56,564 bases of DNA from Bordetella parapertussis (GTDB taxonomy: Bacteria; Pseudomonadota; Gammaproteobacteria; Burkholderiales; Burkholderiaceae_A), in NCBI GenBank assembly GCA_945877235.1, contig CAMCRF010000012.1, positions 1 through 56,564 on the forward strand, in the 5' to 3' direction. The notes under the pieces are model-generated. The model saw nothing but the letters and a program-made list of their open reading frames with translations. It was not told the DNA's origin and did not search any database. Shown piece after piece: positions 8,278 through 15,980 of the stretch. Each line of letters opens with the position of its first letter. Position 1 is the stretch's first letter. Both the position numbers and the translations under genes were made by a program.

Positions 8278-9245
8278 CCCCTGTCTCGCGCCGGCAGCTG
8301 CTGTCGGCGCTGTCCCTGAGCCCGGCCCTTGTATGGCCGGGTTTGCTTTTTGCGCAAGGCTATCCGTTGCGTGCGGATCGGGTTCGTTTCCTTGCGCTCA
8401 CAGGCAATCAATCGGGCGCCTTGCTGGCGGTTGGCGAGCGAGGTGTCGTGGCCCGTCGTGCCTCCGCAGACGCACCGTGGGAACTCCAGCGACTCAGCAC
8501 CCGAGAAAGCCTTACCGCTGCGGGTCTGCGAGACGATGGATTCGCCATCGCGGTGGGTCACGGAGGCGTTGCGTTTCGCTCCCAAGATGCCGGTAAGACC
8601 TGGGAGCCGATGGGGGCCGCACTTGAGACCATCAATCTGAATCGTGATCCATGGCTCGGCGTGGCGCTTGGGCGTCGCGGCGGCGCATGGCTTTTGGGTG
8701 GGTTCGGCCTCTTGGCTCACTCAGACGATGAGGGCAAAACCTGGCAACGCATTTCGCCGCTCGAGCCTGAATTTGATCGGCACCTGTATGGCTTGACGGA
8801 GGTTCTCGAGGGAGGCTACCTACTCGTGGGAGAGTCCGGCAGCATGGCGGAGTCATTCAATGGACGGGATTGGAAGGCCTTGCGCTCCCCGTACGACGGC
8901 TCATGGTTCGGTGGCCTTCAAACGACGGCCGGCTCACTTTTGGCCTTTGGCATGCGTGGCCAGATCTTTCGGCGTGCTGCGGGACAGTCCGCATGGGCAG
9001 CGACACAGGGCGCTCAGGCCGCGCACGCATGGGTTGCTGCCACCCAGCTTCGAGATGGCGCAGTGGTCTTGGTGGGTGGGCAAGGGATTGTGGCTGTGAG
9101 CCGAGACGACGGGCGCAATTTTTCACTCCAGACCGTCTGGGAGGGCAGTCTCTCTGGCATTGCCCAGGATGCGCGTGAGCAGATTTGGCTCGCAGGCACG
9201 CAAGGCCTCAAAGGCTTTGATGCTCAATGGAAACCGCTCGCATGA
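8274..9245 (+). CDS. YCF48/BNR-repeat beta-propeller protein with apparent AUA start
   Basis: Predicted periplasmic beta-propeller of the YCF48/sialidase-like (BNR) group. The repeats are visible as SQDAGKTWEPMG, SDDEGKTWQRIS and SRDDGRNFSLQTVW. The only standard start in frame is TTG at 8343, but starting there removes a good twin-arginine signal peptide, APVSRRQLLSALSLSPALVW, encoded just upstream. The frame opens after a TGA at 8235-8237 and has no ATG, GTG or TTG before 8343. The ATA at 8274-8276 overlaps the previous stop as ATAG, copying the ATGA coupling seen elsewhere in the window, so I propose it as the start (323 residues). Partners of this kind accompany RND transporters in DUF1302/DUF1329 loci. 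The gene is well supported; the start is an inference. Confidence 0.75.
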   Translation: MAPVSRRQLLSALSLSPALVWPGLLFAQGYPLRADRVRFLALTGNQSGALLAVGERGVVARRASADAPWELQRLSTRESLTAAGLRDDGFAIAVGHGGVAFRSQDAGKTWEPMGAALETINLNRDPWLGVALGRRGGAWLLGGFGLLAHSDDEGKTWQRISPLEPEFDRHLYGLTEVLEGGYLLVGESGSMAESFNGRDWKALRSPYDGSWFGGLQTTAGSLLAFGMRGQIFRRAAGQSAWAATQGAQAAHAWVAATQLRDGAVVLVGGQGIVAVSRDDGRNFSLQTVWEGSLSGIAQDAREQIWLAGTQGLKGFDAQWKPLA

Positions 9246-11548
9246 ATCGAATAGAACGTTTCGCACAGGGCCTCGTGCGGCGCAGTCGGCTCTGGCTGGT
9301 TGGCTTTACCGTGCTGACCGTCTTTTTGGGCTGGAGTGCCGCCACCGGACTGCGGGCTGATGCGGCCTTTAGCAAAATGATTCCGCTTGATCACCCCTTC
9401 ATGAAGGTGTTTACAGAGCATGAGGCGACCTTCGGGGGCGCGAATCGCATTCTGGTGGCAGTCGCGCCCCGCTCGGGTGATGTTTACAACGAAGAGAGCC
9501 TTAACCTGCTTCGCAAGGTGACGGAGGGGGTGTTCTTCATTCAAGGGGTGGAGCGAAGTTCCGTGACCTCTTTGTTCACGCCCAATGTTCGGTTCACGGA
9601 GGTCGTGGAAGAGGGGTTCCGGGGGGGCAATATTGTCTCGGCGGACTTCCAAGGCCGGCCTGAGCAGATCGATCAGGTCCGCTCCAATGTGGCTAAGTCG
9701 GACTGGGTGGGCAGAATCGTTGCTCGCGATGGCAGCGCTGCGCTCGTTGCGGCCAGTCTTCAAGAGCGTGACCCCCAGTCAGGCGAACGACTCAATCTTC
9801 AGGTCGTTGCGAGGGCACTTGAGGACATACGGAATCGCCACGAGAGCGAAACGCACAGTGTTCATATCATTGGTTTTGCGAAGGCCACAGGCGATATCGC
9901 AGACGGAGCGGCAGGTGTGCTGGTTTATTTTGGCGTGGCCTTCTTGCTGACCTGTGTGCTCTTGCTGCTCTACAACCGATCCGTTGCGCTCACCCTCTAT
10001 GCGCTTGGGTGCGCGATTGTGCCGGTGATCTGGCTGCTGGGTCTCATGCCCTTGCTCGGGCTCGGCCTCGATCCGCTCTCTATTCTGGTTCCGTTCCTGA
10101 TTTTCTCGATTGCGGTCTCTCATGCCGTGCAAATGACTGAGGCCTGGCGGACTCAACGACTGGCTGGGCTAGACGCGCCTGCTGCCTCGGTCAGCGCCTT
10201 CTGCCAGTTGCTCATTCCGGGGGCGGTTGCCTTGTTGGCTAATGCCCTGGGCTTCATCGTGATTGCTCTTGTCGATATTGAGATTGTGCGAGAGCTCGCG
10301 ATCACCGCCACGCTGGGCGTGACCGTGATGATTCTCTCGAACAAACTGCTGCTTCCGGCTTTTCTGGCACTGCGTGCTGGCGTGCCACCCGCGCGGCGTG
10401 AACAGGTTCTGCTTGAGGCGCTCTGGAAGCGGCTTGCGAGATTGGTGCAACTGCCCGTTGCCGTGGGTGTGATCGGTGTCTCGATCGTCGCGTTGGCTGT
10501 GGGCGGATGGGTGGCGAAAGACCTGCAAATTGGAGATCTGGGCCAGGGGGTGCCCGAGCTGCGGCCTGACTCCCGATACAACCAAGACACCGCATTCATT
10601 ACGGATCGATTCGAGATCGGGGTTGACGTGCTTCGCGTGCTGGCGATCGCGCAAGGCTCAGACTCTCCCTGCGTACGACCTGAGGTGATGGATCGCGTTG
10701 CTGAGTTTGAATTGCAGATGCGGCAGAACCCCTCAGTGGTCTCTGTTTCGGGTCTTGCAGGTTTCGTGGGACAGGTGTCTCAAGCCTATGCCGAAGGGCA
10801 CGTGAAATGGAATGCCGTACCTCAAGATTCCGCACAGATTGCCCAGGGCGTGGGTGCAGCGACGCGCTTGGGTAATGCGCTGATGAACCCGGGTTGTGGC
10901 GTCATGCCTGTCTCGCTCTACACCACCGACCATCAGGCCTCTACCATTTCGGCGCTAGTGGACGACGTTCAGCGCTTTGCCCAGGAGGCAACCGACTCAG
11001 GCGTTCGGTTCGAGCTGGGCTTGGGAAATCTGGCTGTTATGGCGGCAACTAATGAAGTGGTCGCCGCCGCAGATCCCTGGGTTAATGCGGCACTCTTTAG
11101 CTCGGTTGCAGTGCTGTGCCTCTTGGCTTTCCGATCTTGGCGCATCACGCTCTGCATTATTCTGCCGCTTGCACTCGTTACCGTGCTGTGCAATGCGGTG
11201 ATGACCCTGCTCGATATTGGGGTGAAGGTGAATACCTTGCCGGTGGTGGCCTTGGGGGTCGGGGTGGGCGTCGATTACGGCATCTACCTTTTCGAGCGGA
11301 TTCGACACGCCCTCGATGAAGGCCATGATCTGCAGCAGAGTTTGCTCACGGCATTGCGTGAGCGCGGTGCTGCCAGCACCTTTACGGCCGTCACGATGAC
11401 GCTTTCCGTCCTTACTTGGATGGGCTCCTCGCTGCAGTTCCAGTCTGATATGGGCATTTTGTTGGCCTTCATGTTCCTGGTAAACCTCCTAGGCGCTATT
11501 CTGTTGGCACCGGCTCTCGCAGCCTTCTTGGTCCATAAGCGAACGTAA
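9242..11548 (+). CDS. RND/MMPL superfamily transporter
   Basis: A 768-residue inner-membrane protein of the hydrophobe/lipid-exporting RND branch. The topology is two times six helices. There is one helix near residues 15-35, a large periplasmic loop, five helices about 225-390, a second half starting near 410, another large loop, and a final bundle about 610-765. The conserved stretch LPVVALGVGVGVDYGIYLFERI with an in-membrane aspartate is typical of MMPL proteins. Proton-driven movement of lipids or other hydrophobic molecules is the family expectation. The start at 9242 overlaps the BNR gene stop as ATGA. An upstream ATG at 9227 is less likely. The stop TAA directly abuts the next ATG at 11549. 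Confidence 0.9.
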   Translation: MNRIERFAQGLVRRSRLWLVGFTVLTVFLGWSAATGLRADAAFSKMIPLDHPFMKVFTEHEATFGGANRILVAVAPRSGDVYNEESLNLLRKVTEGVFFIQGVERSSVTSLFTPNVRFTEVVEEGFRGGNIVSADFQGRPEQIDQVRSNVAKSDWVGRIVARDGSAALVAASLQERDPQSGERLNLQVVARALEDIRNRHESETHSVHIIGFAKATGDIADGAAGVLVYFGVAFLLTCVLLLLYNRSVALTLYALGCAIVPVIWLLGLMPLLGLGLDPLSILVPFLIFSIAVSHAVQMTEAWRTQRLAGLDAPAASVSAFCQLLIPGAVALLANALGFIVIALVDIEIVRELAITATLGVTVMILSNKLLLPAFLALRAGVPPARREQVLLEALWKRLARLVQLPVAVGVIGVSIVALAVGGWVAKDLQIGDLGQGVPELRPDSRYNQDTAFITDRFEIGVDVLRVLAIAQGSDSPCVRPEVMDRVAEFELQMRQNPSVVSVSGLAGFVGQVSQAYAEGHVKWNAVPQDSAQIAQGVGAATRLGNALMNPGCGVMPVSLYTTDHQASTISALVDDVQRFAQEATDSGVRFELGLGNLAVMAATNEVVAAADPWVNAALFSSVAVLCLLAFRSWRITLCIILPLALVTVLCNAVMTLLDIGVKVNTLPVVALGVGVGVDYGIYLFERIRHALDEGHDLQQSLLTALRERGAASTFTAVTMTLSVLTWMGSSLQFQSDMGILLAFMFLVNLLGAILLAPALAAFLVHKRT

Positions 11549-12775
11549 ATGAAGTGGGTCTTAGTGGCCGGATGCCTGATTGGCCTCCTGGCCTTTGGCA
11601 TTCGGTCAAGCTTTGGATTGTTTGTCGATCCAATCTCAGGCCCTGACGGGTTCGGCTTTGGCCGCGAGGCCTTCGCACTTGGCCTCGCGATCCAGAATCT
11701 TGCCTGGGGCGTGGGCCAGCCGATTGCCGGTGCGCTTGCTGATCGATTCGGCCCGTGGCGGGTCATCGCGGGCGGCGGGGTCTTGTTTACGCTGGGCCTT
11801 GTGTCCATGACGGTTGCGTCCGATCCGTTTTCGTTTTCTGTGACGGCTGGTCTTTTGATTGGCCTTGGCATGAGCGGAGCCGGACACAACACGGTCTTGG
11901 CGGCGTTTGGTCAATTGATGCCTCCCGAGCGCAGAGCTTGGGCCATGGGGCTCTGCACCGCCACGGCGAGCCTTGGGCAGTTTCTCGTGGTGCCCATGGG
12001 ACAGGGATTCATTGAGGCCTATGGCTGGAGTTCCGCAGTCTTGATCATGGCAACCGCGATGGCCTTTACCCCGCTCATGGCCCTGGGGCTTCGGCCGCGG
12101 CCCGCCGCTCGGTCTCATGCGGCGTCGACCGCGGTGGCTCTGGTGAGTACAGCGTCGTGCTTGCCGCAGGCGCTTTCACAGGCCTTTCGACATCAGAGCT
12201 ATTGGCTGCTCATCAGTGGGTTCTTTGTTTGCGGGTTTCAACTCGCGTTCATTACCGTCCATCTGCCCCCCACGCTCAATGACTTTGGGCTCTCCGCAAC
12301 GGTCGCAAGCTGGTCGATTGCACTGATCGGGCTTTTTAATGTCATTGGGGGCTACGCTAGTGGCGTGCTTGCGGGCCGTTACTCGCGGCGTGTGCTGCTC
12401 AGCTGGATCTATGCCCTGCGAGCTGTTGTGACGGCCGCCTTCTTGCTCTTGCCAATGACCCCAGTAACCGCCTTGCTGTTCGGTGCGAGCATGGGTTTGC
12501 TCTGGCTCTCTACTGTCCCGCCAACCATTCAATTGGTGGGGGTGATGTTTGGTAACCGCTTTCTCTCCACACTCTTTGGCTTCGTGTTTCTCTCCCATCA
12601 GGTAGGTGCATTTTTTGGTGTCTGGTTGGGAGGCCTTCTTTATGCGCAGACAGGCAGCTACCTCACCGTCTGGTGGGGGAGTGTTGCCTTAGCAGTGTTC
12701 GCAACGGTGGTCCATTTGCCCATCGCTGAGCGCCTTGCACACCCGTTGGTCCCCGCCCCATCGCCGCGCGCTTAG
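11549..12775 (+). CDS. MFS transporter, last main gene of the DUF1302 operon
   Basis: A 408-residue permease with twelve predicted helices. It has the MFS loop motif GALADRFGPWRV near residues 62-73 and the LIGLGMSGAGHNTVLAAFGQLMP segment typical of the monocarboxylate/oxalate-formate-antiporter-like branch. Its ATG follows the RND stop with no gap, so the genes are co-translated. The substrate may be a small organic acid or alcohol released by ester hydrolysis, which is inference from context. Confidence 0.85.
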   Translation: MKWVLVAGCLIGLLAFGIRSSFGLFVDPISGPDGFGFGREAFALGLAIQNLAWGVGQPIAGALADRFGPWRVIAGGGVLFTLGLVSMTVASDPFSFSVTAGLLIGLGMSGAGHNTVLAAFGQLMPPERRAWAMGLCTATASLGQFLVVPMGQGFIEAYGWSSAVLIMATAMAFTPLMALGLRPRPAARSHAASTAVALVSTASCLPQALSQAFRHQSYWLLISGFFVCGFQLAFITVHLPPTLNDFGLSATVASWSIALIGLFNVIGGYASGVLAGRYSRRVLLSWIYALRAVVTAAFLLLPMTPVTALLFGASMGLLWLSTVPPTIQLVGVMFGNRFLSTLFGFVFLSHQVGAFFGVWLGGLLYAQTGSYLTVWWGSVALAVFATVVHLPIAERLAHPLVPAPSPRA

Positions 12776-13142
12776 CCTACTTGCCGGGCTTGCGTTATTG
12801 CTCACACTATTGTGGAGCTGGGTGCAGGGGCAGCGGGCTGAGCCGGTCTCTACACTGGTTTGGGGCCCCTCGCTGATTGACCGGGAGGTCATGGATCTGG
12901 GGGTGGCCATGCGCGGACGCCCTTGGTCGGGATGGTGGGTCGTAGAGGCCGATGCCACCGCCCGTGAGGCCTTGCGCGCACAAGGGGCCTGGCTCACCTG
13001 GCCAATTCCAGAGTCTGCGGCCCGCATGCCAGGGTGCAGTGGTGAGCTGCCGAGGCTAGACCAGATCCATGGCTCCGCGCAACGTCGGGAACACACGTTT
13101 GGGCCCGAAGTGTTCGATCAAACCCCAGCGGGTCATGGTTGA
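12735..13142 (+). CDS. Small single-pass membrane protein of unknown function (candidate)
   Basis: A 135-codon frame starting at TTG 12735 overlaps the MFS end by 41 nt and the 3' end of the opposite-strand SulP gene by 87 nt. It encodes one hydrophobic helix (LSLLAGLALLLTLLWSWV, about residues 13-30), followed by TLVWGPSLIDREVMDLGVAM and EALRAQGAWLTWPIPESA. This looks more protein-like than random antisense sequence and it fills an otherwise geneless gap of about 280 bases. I do not recognise a family. The C-terminal part, antisense to the SulP gene, is less convincing, so the real end might differ. Confidence 0.42.
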   Translation: MHTRWSPPHRRALSLLAGLALLLTLLWSWVQGQRAEPVSTLVWGPSLIDREVMDLGVAMRGRPWSGWWVVEADATAREALRAQGAWLTWPIPESAARMPGCSGELPRLDQIHGSAQRREHTFGPEVFDQTPAGHG

Positions 13143-14738
13143 GAGCACGACCGGCTGAATGTGTGTGAGCCGGAGCTCAATGCCTCGTGCCTCCAGGGTC
13201 TCATCAAGCGTCTTGATGGCGTCAATTCCGGTGCTGTCGATTGCCAGCAGTGCACTGAGGTCCAGCACGACAATGGGGGGGAAGAGTCGTTTTGGATCGA
13301 GAAAGGGCTCGAGTTTGCTGACAGCGCCAAAGAAAAGCACGCCAGAGACCCGAAGCACCTCCACCCGATGATTGCTCAGGCCTTCAGCGCTGAGCTCTGG
13401 CTGGGAAATGGTTTCTAGCCGGGTTAGCTGAGACATGCGTCGAATGAAGAAGACGGCTGCAAGTAAGAGCCCCACCTCGACTGCAACCGTGATGTCGATG
13501 ATGACGGTCAGGGCAAAGGTTGTGAGCAGGGTAATGCGATAGGGGGTGCTGTAAATTTTGAGGTCGCGGAATGACTGCCAATCGCCCATGTTGTACGCCA
13601 CCACGAGGGCTACAGCGGCCAGTGCAACCAGCGGAATCTGTTCCGCAAGTGGGGCGGCCCCCAGCACAATCACCAGCAAGGTCAGGGCGTGAATGATGCC
13701 CGCAATGGGCGTCTTTGCACCTGATCGAATATTGGTTACGGTTCGCGCAATGGTGCCGGTGGCACAGAAGCCGCCGAACAGGGGGCTGGCCATGTTGGCA
13801 ATGCCTTGGGCCATCAGCTCTTGATTGGGGTCGTGACGCTCTTTGTGCAGGCCATCTGCAACCCGGGCACAGAGCAGGGACTCAATGGCCCCCAAGAGGG
13901 CAATGGTCAGAATGGGTGCGAGCAAGAATTGCACGGTAGACCAGTTGAGCTCTGGAAGCTCTGGGCTCGGAATGCCGGTTGGAATGGCTCCGAAGCGATC
14001 GCCAACCGTCTCGATGGGCAGGCCCATGAGGCTTACCGCCAGGGTCGCAGCAACAATCGCAATGAGGCTACCAGGCATTCTTGAGAACGCCCGACTCAGT
14101 GGCCCCTGTGGTGCTTGATTGCTCGCTGGCCACATCAGGATGATGATCAGGCAGCCCACGCCCATGAGTGTGGTCTCAAGATGTGCACTGGGCAGCGCAT
14201 GCCAGAGTGCCTCGCACTTGGCGAAGAACTCGGCTGGCAGGGCTGGTCCCTTAAGGCCAAAGAACTCTTTAACTTGTGAGAGGGCGATCAGCACCGCAAT
14301 GCCACTGGTGAAGCCACTCACGATCGATACCGGGATGAGGCGAATCAGCCCACCCAGCCGAAAGGCCCCCATGGCGACCATGAGCACCCCCGCACAGGCT
14401 GTTGCAATCAGCAGGTTGGGCACGCCATAGCGTTCAACAATCGCGTACACAACCACAATGAAAGCTCCGGCCGGGCCACCGATCTGGACAGAGGAGCCGC
14501 CCAGCGCAGAAATGAGAAATCCCGCGATGATGGCCGTGAAGAGCCCCGACTGCGGTGGGAGGCCAGAGGCGATGGCAAAAGTCATAGCCAACGGAAGGGC
14601 AACGAAACCCACGGTGACGCCAGCGGAGAGATCTGCCAGAAAGGTCTTTCGCGAGTAGCCTGCAAGATGCTCAAGGAGCTTGGGCCTAAAACCCTGTTGC
14701 AGACGCGAGAGCAGAGAGGATGTGGATTGCTGTGCCAT
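13056..14738 (-). CDS. SulP family anion transporter with STAS domain
   Basis: Inner-membrane anion transporter (560 residues). The transmembrane core begins with LADLSAGVTVGFVALPLAMTF, followed by the SulP signature region (GLFTAIIAGFLISALGGS, then QIGGPAGAFIVVVY). The C-terminal STAS domain runs from about residue 440, with VVLDLSALLAIDSTGIDAI. SulP members carry sulfate, bicarbonate or dicarboxylates. The phosphoenolpyruvate carboxylase gene 1.2 kb away makes bicarbonate imaginable, but this is not shown. The ATG at 14738 is preferred. A GTG at 14780 would extend the protein by 14 residues and overlap the divergent MFS gene further. Confidence 0.9.
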   Translation of the reverse strand: MAQQSTSSLLSRLQQGFRPKLLEHLAGYSRKTFLADLSAGVTVGFVALPLAMTFAIASGLPPQSGLFTAIIAGFLISALGGSSVQIGGPAGAFIVVVYAIVERYGVPNLLIATACAGVLMVAMGAFRLGGLIRLIPVSIVSGFTSGIAVLIALSQVKEFFGLKGPALPAEFFAKCEALWHALPSAHLETTLMGVGCLIIILMWPASNQAPQGPLSRAFSRMPGSLIAIVAATLAVSLMGLPIETVGDRFGAIPTGIPSPELPELNWSTVQFLLAPILTIALLGAIESLLCARVADGLHKERHDPNQELMAQGIANMASPLFGGFCATGTIARTVTNIRSGAKTPIAGIIHALTLLVIVLGAAPLAEQIPLVALAAVALVVAYNMGDWQSFRDLKIYSTPYRITLLTTFALTVIIDITVAVEVGLLLAAVFFIRRMSQLTRLETISQPELSAEGLSNHRVEVLRVSGVLFFGAVSKLEPFLDPKRLFPPIVVLDLSALLAIDSTGIDAIKTLDETLEARGIELRLTHIQPVVLSTMTRWGLIEHFGPKRVFPTLRGAMDLV

Positions 14739-14747
14739 GATGAGCGG

Positions 14748-15980
14748 GTGCTTACTCCTGCCAGCATACTCTTCGCTCACGTTCTGTCCATGCTTGGATT
14801 CTCCAGTTATGCCGTTACGCTGCTGGAGCTCAAGGCCCTCTGGTCGCTCTCGAACACGGTGGCCGGATTCATCGCCAGCGGCTTCTTCCTGGGTTACATG
14901 GTATGTGTTTCGATGTGGAATGCCATGACGGACCGCCGAGATGCGCGTCAGGTTTATGTTGCGGGTGGTTTGGTCACTGCCTGCGGAAGCCTTGGATTTG
15001 CTGCGTTGGCCGATGGGCCCGTCTCGGCCTTTCTGTTTCAGCTCTTATTGGGCGCGGGTGTATCGGCCACTTATATGCCCGGCCTTCGTATCCTCTCAGA
15101 GCGATTGAGCGGTCGCACGCAGGCCCGCTTTGTCTCGTTCTACACGGCCTTTTTTGGCATTGGTGTTGGGGGGTCTTTGCTGCTTGCCGGCTGGGCCAGC
15201 GAGGCTCTCGGGTGGAGGTGGGCCTTTGGGCTCGCATCGATCGGGCCTGTTGCAGCGGTGGCGTTGGTGCTCTGGGCAACACGCGAAGACCCATTCAAGC
15301 CCACGCTGGCGGCTCCGGCTGGCTCCTTTGGTTGGTTGCACGTGATCTTTCCGGTCTCTGCTTGGCGTGAGGCCATGAAAGATCGAGCTGTCGCGGGATA
15401 TACCGTGGGCTATGCCGTGCACTGCCTGGAGCTCTTTGCAGCGCGTTCATGGACGGTTGCTTTCCTGAGTTTCGCAATTGCGCTACAAACAGAGGTGCCG
15501 CTCTGGTCCGCCGCCACACTTGCTGCGCTCGTGAATCTGGTGTCGGTGCCATCTTCTATATTGGGCAATGAGGTTGCGATGCGAATCGGGCGACGCGCTT
15601 GGATCGTCCTGATCATGGCCTCTGGAAGTCTCGTGGGCGTCATTATGAGCCTCATGGTGGGCCTGCCTTGGTGGATGGTCACCTTGGTGGTTGGCCTTCA
15701 CTCAATTCTGATCATGGCAGATTCCGCAAGCCTCACGGCGGGCCTGGTTGCATCGGTGCCAGCCCATGTCAAGGGTGCAGCCTTTGGGTTTTACTCGTTG
15801 CTTGGATTTGGGGCGGGTGCGATCGGTCCGGCGCTCTTTGGCATTGCGCTGGACTTCGCGGGCGGAGGAGAGCAACCAGTGGCGTGGGCTATGGCCTTCC
15901 TGGTCTGCGGACTGGGTTGCCTGGCCTACCCGCTCATTGACCGCCGACTCTTTGGCGGAAGTCCTTTCACGGCCCGTTAG
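14748..15980 (+). CDS. MFS transporter
   Basis: A 410-residue permease with twelve predicted helices. The first helix spans [20 protein letters not shown] and the loop after helix two has a degenerate MFS motif ([14 protein letters not shown]). The frame is open back to 14667, but the first helix begins right after a GTG at 14748, so I take that as the start. An upstream start would add a charged tail antisense to the SulP gene. The GTG is only 10 bases from the SulP start on the other strand. The stop TAG shares bases with the ppc stop on the opposite strand (TTAG at 15977-15980). The substrate is unknown. Confidence 0.8.
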   Translation: MLTPASILFAHVLSMLGFSSYAVTLLELKALWSLSNTVAGFIASGFFLGYMVCVSMWNAMTDRRDARQVYVAGGLVTACGSLGFAALADGPVSAFLFQLLLGAGVSATYMPGLRILSERLSGRTQARFVSFYTAFFGIGVGGSLLLAGWASEALGWRWAFGLASIGPVAAVALVLWATREDPFKPTLAAPAGSFGWLHVIFPVSAWREAMKDRAVAGYTVGYAVHCLELFAARSWTVAFLSFAIALQTEVPLWSAATLAALVNLVSVPSSILGNEVAMRIGRRAWIVLIMASGSLVGVIMSLMVGLPWWMVTLVVGLHSILIMADSASLTAGLVASVPAHVKGAAFGFYSLLGFGAGAIGPALFGIALDFAGGGEQPVAWAMAFLVCGLGCLAYPLIDRRLFGGSPFTAR

